DNA of 64,000 nucleotides from Clostridium merdae. Lineage in GTDB: Bacteria > Bacillota > Clostridia > Oscillospirales > Acutalibacteraceae. The notes below the pieces were generated by a model. The model made no database searches and had not been told where the DNA came from. It saw only the letters and a list, made by a program, of their open reading frames with translations. The translations under genes and the position numbers were made by a program. Of this stretch, positions 26,758 through 34,475 are shown one piece after another. Numbering within the stretch: position 1 is the stretch's first letter; each line of letters opens with the position of its first letter. The stretch covers positions 558,001 to 622,000 of the forward strand of contig NZ_FXLN01000004.1 of NCBI RefSeq assembly GCF_900176635.1. The letters run 5' to 3'.

Positions 26758-26799
26758 ATAACACGTCGCTGATGCACGGCGCACAGCGACAGCCGATAT

Positions 26800-26876
26800 G
26801 GGAGTATAGCTCAGCTGGTTAGAGCACCTGCCTTACAAGCAGGGGGTCATAGGTTCGAGTCCTATTACTCCCACCA
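26800..26876 (+). tRNA. tRNA-Val (anticodon TAC)
   Basis: A full cloverleaf of 77 bases with encoded CCA. The acceptor is GGGAGTA/TACTCCC. The anticodon loop CTTACAA lies between CCTGC and GCAGG, and the T-loop is GGTTCGAGTCC. It is the first of five tRNAs in the operon. Confidence 0.96.
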
Positions 26877-26879
26877 TAC

Positions 26880-26956
26880 GGCTCGGTAGTTCAGTTGGTT
26901 AGAACGCTAGCCTGTCACGCTAGAGGTCGACGGTTCGAACCCGTTCCGAGTCGCCA
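26880..26956 (+). tRNA. tRNA-Asp (anticodon GTC)
   Basis: A 77-base cloverleaf with encoded CCA. The acceptor is GGCTCGG/CCGAGTC with one G-U pair, and the anticodon loop is CTGTCAC. The discriminator base is G, as expected for aspartate. Confidence 0.96.
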
Positions 26957-26962
26957 ATATTT

Positions 26963-27038
26963 GCCTCTGTAGCTCAGTTGGTAGAGCAGGGGACTGAAAA
27001 TCCCCGTGTCGATGGTTCGATTCCGTCCGGAGGCACCA
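26963..27038 (+). tRNA. tRNA-Phe (anticodon GAA)
   Basis: A 76-base cloverleaf with encoded CCA. The anticodon loop CTGAAAA lies between GGGGA and TCCCC, and the discriminator base is A. Confidence 0.96.
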
Positions 27039-27044
27039 ATAAAT

Positions 27045-27120
27045 GCGGATGTAGCTCATCTGGTAGAGCGCCACCTTGCCAAGGTGGAGGTAGCGAGTTC
27101 GAGCCTCGTCATCCGCTCCA
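27045..27120 (+). tRNA. tRNA-Gly (anticodon GCC)
   Basis: A 76-base cloverleaf with encoded CCA. The acceptor is GCGGATG/CATCCGC, the anticodon loop TTGCCAA lies between CCACC and GGTGG, and the discriminator base is T. Confidence 0.96.
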
Positions 27121-27133
27121 TTGGTATGATGGG

Positions 27134-27162
27134 GATAACGCTTAATATTCTTAAGCGTTATC
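27134..27162 (+). other. Perfect hairpin between tRNA-Gly and tRNA-Cys
   Basis: GATAACGCTTAA and TTAAGCGTTATC form a 12-bp stem with a TATTC loop, followed by TTTG. It may be a partial terminator that lowers tRNA-Cys output, or a processing site. Confidence 0.7.
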
Positions 27163-27184
27163 TTTGTCACTAAAAACGAAATAT

Positions 27185-27259
27185 GGCGTCATAGCCAAGT
27201 GGTAAGGCAAGGGTCTGCAAAACCCTGATTCCCCAGTTCAAATCTGGGTGACGCCTCCA
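27185..27259 (+). tRNA. tRNA-Cys (anticodon GCA)
   Basis: A 75-base cloverleaf with encoded CCA. The acceptor is GGCGTCA/TGACGCC, the anticodon loop is CTGCAAA, and the discriminator base is T. It is the last tRNA of the operon. Confidence 0.96.
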
Positions 27260-27261
27260 AG

Positions 27262-27296
27262 AACCGTAAGCTGTTTAACAGCCTACGGTTTTTTTC
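27262..27296 (+). terminator. Terminator of the tRNA operon
   Basis: AACCGTA with TACGGTT and an inner GCTGTT/AACAGC form the stem, followed by a long T-run. Confidence 0.88.
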
Positions 27297-27412
27297 TTTT
27301 CTACTTTATATCATAAATAAGTAGGCAGTTAAAAATGTCGTATTAAAAACTTGCAATTATTTTTATTATTGATTATATTTGTAATTTTATTTTTTTAAAA
27401 ATTTATTAATAT

Positions 27413-27444
27413 AAAAAGAGAGAGAATACATTTTCTCTCTTTTT
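27413..27444. terminator. Terminator-like hairpin before cwlD
   Basis: AAAAAGAGAGA (27413-27423) and TCTCTCTTTTT (27434-27444) form an 11-bp stem with T-runs on both strands. The rest of 27297-27586 is AT-rich and without a gene; I see no clear promoter for cwlD. Confidence 0.6.
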
Positions 27445-27586
27445 ATATTGAAAAATAATTTCTGGCTGTACTGATTAATTTTTATTTCGTTTGATTTAAA
27501 GAATAAGCTTCTTCGTACTGAAATGAATCTAAAATACCGTTGTTTTTTCGTTGAAGCTTGCATATACTTGCTCAGAGGTGATGACT

Positions 27587-28312
27587 TTGAAGAAGCTTCG
27601 ACTACCCCTTTTATTACTCATATTTTGCTGTATGATGTTTATCCGCTTAACGTATATTTCATTTGAAAAAATTGATCAAATGGTGTCAGCATTAGCGGGT
27701 GACTATATGCCTACCATCGTATTAGATGCCGGGCATGGTGGGGAAGATGGCGGTGCGGTCAGTAAATCTGGTATTGTAGAAAAAGATATCAATCTTGCAA
27801 TTGCCTTAAATCTTAAACCCATGCTAGAGATGTCTGGCTTCCGCGTTGTAATGATTCGTGATTCCGATGTATCGATTGGCGACAACTCTCTCGATACGGT
27901 TAAAGCAAGAAAAACTTCAGACATGCACAATCGTTTAAAAGTAATTGAACAGAATGGCGATTGTGTATTTCTGAGCATTCATCAAAATCATTTTACAAAT
28001 GGAAAGTATAGCGGTGCTCAAATATTTTATGGCCCTAAAAATCCAAATAGCCTATTACTAGCAGACTCTACACAAAAAACAATTACTTCATTATTGCAGC
28101 CAGAAAATCAAAGAGAAACAAAGCCTGCAACCGATTCTATTTATCTATTACGAAATGCTACGGTTCCCTCTGTTATTGTAGAATGTGGATTTCTCTCAAA
28201 TGCGGGGGAAGCCAAAAAACTGAATCAACAGGAATACCAAAAGCAAATGGCATTTGCAATATACCAAGGCTTTTTAAATTATTGGGGTTCGGTCTCACAA
28301 ATAGTGTCTTAA
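27587..28312 (+). CDS. cwlD: N-acetylmuramoyl-L-alanine amidase, CwlD type
   Basis: This is a zinc amidase (Amidase_3) of 242 residues. An N-terminal membrane anchor or signal (about 6-22) leads to the catalytic domain, with VLDAGHGGEDGGA (zinc His), SIHQNHF (second zinc His) and VECGFLSN (catalytic Glu). Length and layout match CwlD, which with PdaA makes muramic-delta-lactam in the spore cortex needed for germination. Other single-domain amidases are possible. The TTG at 27587 has AGAGG 8 bases upstream, whereas the ATG at 27581 would abut that site. Confidence 0.75.
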   Translation: MKKLRLPLLLLIFCCMMFIRLTYISFEKIDQMVSALAGDYMPTIVLDAGHGGEDGGAVSKSGIVEKDINLAIALNLKPMLEMSGFRVVMIRDSDVSIGDNSLDTVKARKTSDMHNRLKVIEQNGDCVFLSIHQNHFTNGKYSGAQIFYGPKNPNSLLLADSTQKTITSLLQPENQRETKPATDSIYLLRNATVPSVIVECGFLSNAGEAKKLNQQEYQKQMAFAIYQGFLNYWGSVSQIVS

Positions 28313-28336
28313 TACTTTATTTACATAGAGGAAGAA

Positions 28337-28365
28337 TTTCCATCTTCCTACCATTGTGCTATAAT
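28337..28365 (+). promoter_or_regulatory. Promoter of radA
   Basis: TTTCCA (28337-28342), a 17-base spacer and TATAAT (28360-28365) preceded by TG one base away (extended -10). The AGGAAGA/TCTTCCT hairpin at 28329-28349 overlaps the -35. Confidence 0.65.
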
Positions 28366-28402
28366 AGAGTAAAATAAAGGAACAATAAAATGGAGAAAAC
28401 GT

Positions 28403-29770
28403 ATGGCACCGAAAAGTAAATCTGTCTTTGTATGTTCTGGTTGCGGATTCGAATCCCCCAAATGGTATGGCAAATGCCCTGGTTGCGGGGAGTGGAATAC
28501 CATGAGTGAAGAAATACGCGAGCCTGCCCGTTCGGCACCTAAATCAGCAGGGCACCATTCTATGGCGCGCCCTCTGTCCATAAACGAAATTAATACGGAA
28601 GATGAACAGCGCTACCAAACCGGCCTAACGGAGTTGGATCGAGTTCTGGGAGGCGGCATTGTACGCGGCTCGTTGATTTTGATAAGCGGTGACCCGGGAA
28701 TTGGTAAATCTACAATCTTACTTCAAATTTGTGAGTTTTTAGGGCAAAAGCTGCGGATTTTATATGTATCCGGTGAGGAATCGAGCCGCCAAATAAAGCT
28801 TCGTGCCAGTCGATTAGGAGTAAGCAGCGAAAATCTTCTTATTCTAACGGAAACGGACATTCAGCACGTAGTAGAGCAGGTTCAAGAGCTCAAGCCAGAT
28901 TTAGTGATGATTGACTCCATTCAAACCATGAATCACCCGGAGCTTAGTTCCTCCCCTGGCAGCGTAACACAGGTAAGAGAATGCACGAACTATGTGATGC
29001 GAACTGCAAAATCTTTGGATATCCCGATTATTGTAGTTGGCCATGTAAATAAAGATGGGGCAATTGCCGGCCCAAAGGTATTGGAGCATATTGTAGATGC
29101 GGTGTTATACTTTGAAGGAGACCGGCAAATGTCTTACCGTATTTTGCGTGCCGTAAAAAACAGGTACGGCTCTACCAATGAAATTGGTGTTTTCGACATG
29201 GGCGAAAAAGGGCTGTCCCAAGTGGACAACCCCTCAATGGCGCTATTATCTGGCCGACCTAAAAATGTATCTGGAACTTGCGTAACTTGCGTTATGGAAG
29301 GTACTCGGCCAATTCTTGCAGAGGTGCAGGGTCTTGCAACCACAACAGGCTTTGGTAACCCACGGCGAACGGCTACCGGCTTCGACTATAACCGAATGTC
29401 TTTGCTATTAGCGGTGCTGGAGAAGAAAGCAGGTTACTATTTTTCAAATTTAGATGCCTACGTAAACATTGTAGGCGGCCTGCGCTTAGATGAACCTGCG
29501 GCAGATTTAGCGGTTGCGATGGCGCTTATCTCTAGTCTGAAGGATGCCCAAATAGGCGATAATGTTCTGGTCTTTGGTGAAATCGGCTTAACTGGCGAGC
29601 TGCGTTCCGTTTCTCATGTAAATGCCCGTATTGCGGAAGCAGCACATTTGGGATTTGAAACGTGTATTCTGCCTCACACATGCTTAAAACAAATCAATAC
29701 GGAACACAAGGGAATTCAGCTTTTAGGTGTACGCAATATTAGAGAAGCGTTTGATGCGGCTGTTCTCTAA
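28403..29770 (+). CDS. radA: DNA repair protein RadA
   Basis: This RecA-like ATPase promotes branch migration in recombinational repair. The N-terminal zinc finger (CSGCGFESPKWYGKCPGCGEW) is followed by the ATPase core with Walker A GDPGIGKST (about 95-103). The RadA-specific KNRYG motif (about 250) comes next, then a C-terminal Lon-like domain without the catalytic residues. Its 455 residues are typical. The 3' end overlaps a small gene on the other strand by 32 bases. Confidence 0.97.
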   Translation: MAPKSKSVFVCSGCGFESPKWYGKCPGCGEWNTMSEEIREPARSAPKSAGHHSMARPLSINEINTEDEQRYQTGLTELDRVLGGGIVRGSLILISGDPGIGKSTILLQICEFLGQKLRILYVSGEESSRQIKLRASRLGVSSENLLILTETDIQHVVEQVQELKPDLVMIDSIQTMNHPELSSSPGSVTQVRECTNYVMRTAKSLDIPIIVVGHVNKDGAIAGPKVLEHIVDAVLYFEGDRQMSYRILRAVKNRYGSTNEIGVFDMGEKGLSQVDNPSMALLSGRPKNVSGTCVTCVMEGTRPILAEVQGLATTTGFGNPRRTATGFDYNRMSLLLAVLEKKAGYYFSNLDAYVNIVGGLRLDEPAADLAVAMALISSLKDAQIGDNVLVFGEIGLTGELRSVSHVNARIAEAAHLGFETCILPHTCLKQINTEHKGIQLLGVRNIREAFDAAVL

Positions 29771-29936
29771 CATTTTTTTGTGCGGTTCGTGGGTTTCGTT
29801 CTCCCTTTCGCGTTGAGGCTTGAATGCGGTGCACACAACCTTGCCCCGTGTGATTGGTTACCATTGTGGGAATTTCAAGGGAACAGTAGCCTTCTCGCTG
29901 GTACATGCAGTCTTCGTCGCATTGAATGATATTCAT
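29739..29936 (-). CDS. Small cysteine-rich protein, 65 aa
   Basis: The first 35 residues hold four cysteines in the order CDEDC, YC and GC, ending in a basic, probably disordered tail. The N-terminal pattern (MNI-(x)-C-(x)3-C-(x)-EGYCSLE) resembles short clostridial proteins sometimes labelled hydroxymyristoyl-ACP dehydratase without support; a metal-binding role is more likely. GAGGTG with 7-base spacing precedes the ATG at 29936. Its last 10 codons run antisense to the end of radA. Confidence 0.6.
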   Translation of the reverse strand: MNIIQCDEDCMYQREGYCSLEIPTMVTNHTGQGCVHRIQASTRKGERNPRTAQKNVREQPHQTLL

Positions 29937-30056
29937 GCATTTTCACCTCAACGCTATTCTTTGAATTCTGGGTTTAATTATTCATGAAAAATCTGTACTT
30001 TTACATTCATAAAATCACTTTCCTATCACAAAATAAGAGTGTATGGGGGGATGAAT

Positions 30057-31151
30057 ATGAAGAAGTACGGATTGCTTTTTAGCATTACACTGGTTTTAAG
30101 TTTGCTCATTATTCATGCAGGGAATGTTTATAAAGGGAATTATGTTCCTGTTTCAATTGTAAAGGTAAGTCCCATTACAGCTGAAAGCTCCATTTATTCC
30201 AACAATGGAATTGTTGAGCGGGTGGATTCTAGGAGTGTTTTTGTTCAGACAGGTGCAGTCGTTGAAAAAATTCATGTTAAAAATGGTGATACTGTTAAGG
30301 CTGGTCAAGTATTAATGACTCTTTCGGTCTCATCTGCCCAGCTGGCCCAAAGCACAGGTTCCATACCTTCCAACACCTTGGATGAACAAACATATCAAGG
30401 CCTTCTCCAAGCGTATTATAATCAAATATCGGGTGGTAGCAATTCCGCAGCGGCTTCACCGGAAACGCCCGCCGATTCTGCTCGAAGCAGCTCTGCGGCA
30501 GTAAGCTCAGCTCCAGCCGATGCTGAAATTAATTCTTCTGAAACAAAGGAAGTAGAGGTTACAGCACCCATTGCGGGAGTGGTAACGTCGATTCCCGTTT
30601 CAGAGCAGGCAACGGTAGACCGCAGCAAACCGGTTATAACGATTTCTGCATCCACCGATTTGCAGGTGCGTTTATCTATTAATGAATCGCAAATATCGGA
30701 GATTAAAGTTGGGCAGAGGGCGATAATTACCGGTGCAGGATTTCACACGGTATATGAGGGAAAAGTAACCTCCATATCATCGGAAGCTAAGCAGGAAATT
30801 CATACAACCGGAACAGAAACGATTGTAGAAGTTATTGTGCGCATTCAAAATCCCAAAAAAGATATAAAACCAGGTTTTTCAGCGAAAGCGAAAATTATCA
30901 CGGAAGAAAGCAAAAATGTTTTAGTAGCCCCTTATGAAGCTGTTCGAGCCGACGATGACGGGAAAGAATTTGTATATCTTCTACAAGGGCGCAAGGCAGT
31001 AAAAGTACCAGTAACAACCCGCAAGGAATTTGAAACTGGTTTTGAGGTATTGAAAGGCCTGAAAGATCAAGATTCGCTGATTACAAACCCTGACTCCATA
31101 AAAGACGGCGCCGCGGTTTTGCCAAAGGAGGAGAGGGCCTCCCATGGCTGA
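30057..31151 (+). CDS. MacA-like membrane fusion protein (HlyD family)
   Basis: This is a periplasmic-adaptor-type subunit anchored by an N-terminal membrane helix (about 5-23). A split lipoyl/biotinyl-like domain (GAVVEKIHVKNGDTVKAGQVL, then APIAGVVTSIPV) is interrupted by a Ser/Ala-rich linker at about 110-170. Beta-barrel and membrane-proximal domains follow. GGGGGG lies 6 bases before the ATG at 30057. It overlaps the FtsX-like permease by 8 bases. No ATPase lies beside it. Confidence 0.85.
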   Translation: MKKYGLLFSITLVLSLLIIHAGNVYKGNYVPVSIVKVSPITAESSIYSNNGIVERVDSRSVFVQTGAVVEKIHVKNGDTVKAGQVLMTLSVSSAQLAQSTGSIPSNTLDEQTYQGLLQAYYNQISGGSNSAAASPETPADSARSSSAAVSSAPADAEINSSETKEVEVTAPIAGVVTSIPVSEQATVDRSKPVITISASTDLQVRLSINESQISEIKVGQRAIITGAGFHTVYEGKVTSISSEAKQEIHTTGTETIVEVIVRIQNPKKDIKPGFSAKAKIITEESKNVLVAPYEAVRADDDGKEFVYLLQGRKAVKVPVTTRKEFETGFEVLKGLKDQDSLITNPDSIKDGAAVLPKEERASHG

Positions 31152-32331
31152 TATTTTTCGTTCTGCTTTTCAAAACCTAGGCCGTAAACGGCTTCGCACG
31201 GCTTTAACCATGATGGGTGTAGCCATTGGTGTTGCTTCAGTTATTATGATAGGCAACATTAGTCAATGCGGTACCGACGCACTTACGCAGGAGTTCGACA
31301 GCCTTGGCCTAAGCGGTTTGTCGATTAGTGCTTTAGAAAATAATAGTCAGGTAACTTTAACCGATACCGACCTGAAGGTGGTACGGGAAGCTGAGAATGT
31401 TGAAAAAGCAATGCCGGTGATGATGCAGGCTACCAGTGTACAAACTACAAGAATCACTGGCAAAGCTCTTTTGTGGGGAATTGATGCCGATGCAAACCAA
31501 ATTATTTCTTTAAACATCCTTTATGGGCGGGCTATTAGTGTAAGTGATGTAAAATCAGGAGCAAAGGTTTGTATGGTAGATGAAAATTTCTCGAAGGCTT
31601 CTTATAAAAGAAACAATATTATTGGTAAAAAGGTTTTAGTTTCCTGCAGTAGCGGTACTGAAGAGTTCGAGGTAGTTGGTATTGTAAAAACGGGAAGTGG
31701 GCTGCTGCAAAACTTTATCGGTAACTATATACCGAACTTTGTTTACGTACCCTATTCCACAATGCAGCAGCTATTGGGAAAGAACTCATTTGACCAAATC
31801 GCTGTAAAGTTGAAAACCGGTACAGATGTGGACAAAACAGGGGACATGCTGGTGCAATCTTTAAATCGGACCAATGGCAGCAGCAACGCGTTTGTATCGA
31901 ATAATCTAATGAAACAGAAAGATAGCCTCGCCAACATACTTGGCGTAATTACGTTAATATTGTCCTCCGTAGGAGCAATATCTTTGCTTGTAGCAAGTTT
32001 GAGTATTATGACGGTCATGCTGGTGTCTGTGAATGAGCGCACAAGGGAGATAGGAATCAAAAAATCCATTGGTGCGCGAAAAAAGGATATTTTGCTGGAA
32101 TTTATGTTTGAGGCTGTTTTAATCACTCTGTTTGGATCGTTTTTTGGAATCATAGCGGGTTACGGAATTTCATTTCTGGGAGCATCTTATTTTGGATTCA
32201 CCCTCGGCATTCGACTCGACATTATGGGGCTTGCGGTTGGATTTTCTGTTTTAACTGGCCTGATTTTTGGGGTATACCCAGCCATGAAGGCCGCAAAAAT
32301 GAGTCCCGTAGATGCGTTACGTATGGAATAA
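31144..32331 (+). CDS. MacB-like ABC transporter permease (FtsX domain)
   Basis: This 395-residue permease has the MacB layout: an N-terminal transmembrane helix (about 17-38), a large extracellular MacB_PCD domain (about 40-240) and an FtsX domain with three helices (about 275-298, 325-350, 358-380). The coupling segment ERTREIGIKKSIGARKKDI between helices is clear and implies a partner ATPase, which is not adjacent. With the MacA-like protein it probably exports a peptide, antibiotic or envelope component; the cargo is unknown. Confidence 0.87.
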   Translation: MADIFRSAFQNLGRKRLRTALTMMGVAIGVASVIMIGNISQCGTDALTQEFDSLGLSGLSISALENNSQVTLTDTDLKVVREAENVEKAMPVMMQATSVQTTRITGKALLWGIDADANQIISLNILYGRAISVSDVKSGAKVCMVDENFSKASYKRNNIIGKKVLVSCSSGTEEFEVVGIVKTGSGLLQNFIGNYIPNFVYVPYSTMQQLLGKNSFDQIAVKLKTGTDVDKTGDMLVQSLNRTNGSSNAFVSNNLMKQKDSLANILGVITLILSSVGAISLLVASLSIMTVMLVSVNERTREIGIKKSIGARKKDILLEFMFEAVLITLFGSFFGIIAGYGISFLGASYFGFTLGIRLDIMGLAVGFSVLTGLIFGVYPAMKAAKMSPVDALRME

Positions 32332-32367
32332 ATGTGATTAGTTTTGTAGGGAAGGGGATTCGAAAAT

Positions 32368-33141
32368 ATGAGAGTCGAACGTTTTGTAGAGAATCCCCAC
32401 TTACCCTCCTCGCAGGTAAGTGCAGTTATTATGGCTAACCTAGTTCCGCAAGCGACAAAAGTGTTGCAGGCGAGAGGGATTCGAATTATAACGGCACCAG
32501 TAAATAAAGCATTGCCGATTGCAATTAATCAGCATGCTGATTTACAGTGCTTACATATTGAAGGGAAACAATGGCTAGTCGCAAAATCGGATACCGAGCT
32601 GGATAGAATTTTACACAATGAGGGCGCAGAGGTTCTTCTTACAGAACAAAAGCTAGGAAACGCTTATCCAGAAGATATTCGGTTAAACGCTCTGTTAATA
32701 AATAAACAATTGTATGGAAAAATAAGTGAGTTAGATCCGGCATTACAAAAAGCTTGTGATAGTGCTGGAATACATAAAATAATGATTCAGCAGGGATACG
32801 CAAAATGTTCCACCGCAATTGTAGCTGAAAAATCCATTATAACCGCGGATGCAGGAATTGCACAGGCCGCAAATGAACAAGGACTGGAGTTACTCAAAAT
32901 ACAGCCGGGAAATATTGAGTTACCAGGTTACAATTATGGTTTTATTGGAGGCTGCTGCGGGTTTATTTCAGAATCGATTTTTGCCTTTACAGGTAAGCTC
33001 AACACACATCCAGATGGATTTGCAATTCGGCAATTTATAGAAGCGCATAATAAGAAGGTACTGGAATTAACGGATGATGCACTCATAGATATAGGGGGAA
33101 TACTGCCGTTAAAAGAAGTGGATGAATCAACGGAACAGTAA
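32368..33141 (+). CDS. DUF6873 family GME-fold protein
   Basis: The 257-residue protein matches from memory a clostridial family of guanidino-modifying-enzyme (GME) fold. It opens with FVENPHLPSSQ and contains QGYAKCSTAIV, SIITADAGIA, PGNIELPGYNYGFIGG and TGKLNTHPDGFAIRQFI, and ends near DIGGILPL. The fold is shared with arginine deiminase and amidinotransferases, but no reaction has been assigned to this family. The conserved cysteines at CCGF and KCS are candidate active-site residues. It follows the permease gene by 36 bases and may be co-transcribed. Confidence 0.75.
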   Translation: MRVERFVENPHLPSSQVSAVIMANLVPQATKVLQARGIRIITAPVNKALPIAINQHADLQCLHIEGKQWLVAKSDTELDRILHNEGAEVLLTEQKLGNAYPEDIRLNALLINKQLYGKISELDPALQKACDSAGIHKIMIQQGYAKCSTAIVAEKSIITADAGIAQAANEQGLELLKIQPGNIELPGYNYGFIGGCCGFISESIFAFTGKLNTHPDGFAIRQFIEAHNKKVLELTDDALIDIGGILPLKEVDESTEQ

Positions 33142-33144
33142 AGA

Positions 33145-33173
33145 TTGACTCATTGATTTTTTTATGTTACAAT
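33145..33173 (+). promoter_or_regulatory. Promoter of the tyrosine recombinase gene
   Basis: TTGACT (33145-33150), a 17-base spacer and TACAAT (33168-33173), with TG one base before the -10. It starts right after the DUF6873 stop. Confidence 0.75.
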
Positions 33174-33200
33174 TAGTCATAATAGTTATTTTGACTAATT
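33171..33200 (+). promoter_or_regulatory. Operator-like inverted repeat at the transcription start
   Basis: AATTAGTCA (33171-33179) and TGACTAATT (33192-33200) are perfectly complementary around 12 bases and overlap the -10 and the predicted start point. It could be a repressor site or a 5' mRNA hairpin. Confidence 0.5.
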
Positions 33201-33283
33201 TAGGGGATGAAAAATATTAGTTCAATTTTTATGAAGTCCGTTTCTTATAAATACTTGTATCATGACGCTTGGAGTGATTTTAA

Positions 33284-34357
33284 TTGGATCCTAAATTAAT
33301 GCATGAATGTCCACTGATCATCCGAGAATTTCTCGGATACATTGGAACGGTTAAAGGAAAATCTGACCATACAATGGAAGAATATTTTCGTGACTTAAGA
33401 ACGTTTTTTCGCTACATAAAACAACATAGACAATTAGTCCCAGAAAATACCCCAATTGATGAAATCAGCATTTCTGATGTCGATTTAGAGCTAATAAAGT
33501 CGATTTCATTAACCGATGTATTTGAATACATGAATTATTTATCGAGTATACGCGGTAATAAAGCATCCACCAGAGCACGAAAATCCTCCAGTTTACGGGC
33601 GTTTTACGGGTATTTGACCAATAAAGCGCATAAGCTCTCTGTGAATCCGATGTTAGAGCTGGAAACTCCAAATATTAAAAAAGCATTGCCGAAATATTTA
33701 ACTCTGGAGCAAAGCATTGAATTACTTAATGCTGTGGATGGCCCCGATCGGCAGCGGGATTACTGCATTCTTACTTTGTTCTTAAACTGTGGAATGCGTC
33801 TTTCAGAACTTGTGGCAATCAATTTAAATGACGTTCGTCAAAACGCATCTACATTACGCATTGTAGGAAAAGGAAATAAAGAGCGAATCGTTTATTTAAA
33901 CGATTCCTGCCTGGATGCCATTGAGCAATATTTACAGGTTCGCCCAAACAACAACCTAATCGACCGGGATGCTCTTTTCATTAGTAGGCAACGAAAACGA
34001 CTTAGCGCAAAGACGGTACAGCATTTGGTGAAAAAATATCTGGCGAAAATAGATTTTAAAGGACCCGGTTATTCCGTTCATAAATTAAGGCATACGGCTG
34101 CAACGTTAATGTATCAGCACGGGCATGTAGATATTCGAGTTTTAAAAGATGTACTCGGCCATGAAAATTTAGGAACCACACAAATCTATACCCATTTATC
34201 AAGCCAGCAAATGCGGCAGGCCGCCGATTCAAATCCACTTTCAAAGGTAATGTCACGAGGCAATCAGAGCATATCAAAAAGTCAAGTAAAAGAAGTGATT
34301 GGTAGTGGATTGGAAGAAACTACACAAGAAGATTTGAAAAAGGAAATGAAAGAGTAA
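33284..34357 (+). CDS. Tyrosine-type recombinase (XerC/D-like)
   Basis: This is a site-specific recombinase of 357 residues. An N-terminal SAM-like core-binding domain (about 8-125) leads to the catalytic domain, with Arg in NCGMRLSELVA, HKLRHTAATL, LGHENLGTTQIY (His and tyrosine nucleophile) and a longer C-terminal tail than XerC/D. The TTG at 33284 has GGAGTG 8 bases upstream. There is no integrated element next to it, so it is more likely a resident Xer-like enzyme than a phage integrase. A true xerD lies 2 kb away. Confidence 0.85.
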   Translation: MDPKLMHECPLIIREFLGYIGTVKGKSDHTMEEYFRDLRTFFRYIKQHRQLVPENTPIDEISISDVDLELIKSISLTDVFEYMNYLSSIRGNKASTRARKSSSLRAFYGYLTNKAHKLSVNPMLELETPNIKKALPKYLTLEQSIELLNAVDGPDRQRDYCILTLFLNCGMRLSELVAINLNDVRQNASTLRIVGKGNKERIVYLNDSCLDAIEQYLQVRPNNNLIDRDALFISRQRKRLSAKTVQHLVKKYLAKIDFKGPGYSVHKLRHTAATLMYQHGHVDIRVLKDVLGHENLGTTQIYTHLSSQQMRQAADSNPLSKVMSRGNQSISKSQVKEVIGSGLEETTQEDLKKEMKE

Positions 34358-34364
34358 TTATAAA

Positions 34365-34390
34365 AAAAGGAGCCTTTACGGCTCCTTTTC
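34365..34390. terminator. Bidirectional terminator between recombinase and SseB-like gene
   Basis: AAAAGGAGCC and GGCTCCTTTT form a 10-bp stem with a TTTAC loop and T-runs on both strands, between two convergent genes. Confidence 0.85.
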
Positions 34391-34475
34391 TGATTCAAGT
34401 CATGAAATTCTATATTCGAGGGCATTCTTTTGACTCTGCAAAAAAAGTGACCCCTCCCCTTTTCTCAAAAAAATG

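Noticed and set aside
33284..34357. Integrase of a prophage or integrative element
   Set aside because: No attachment repeats, excisionase, phage or conjugation genes are seen around it; neighbours on both sides are resident genes.
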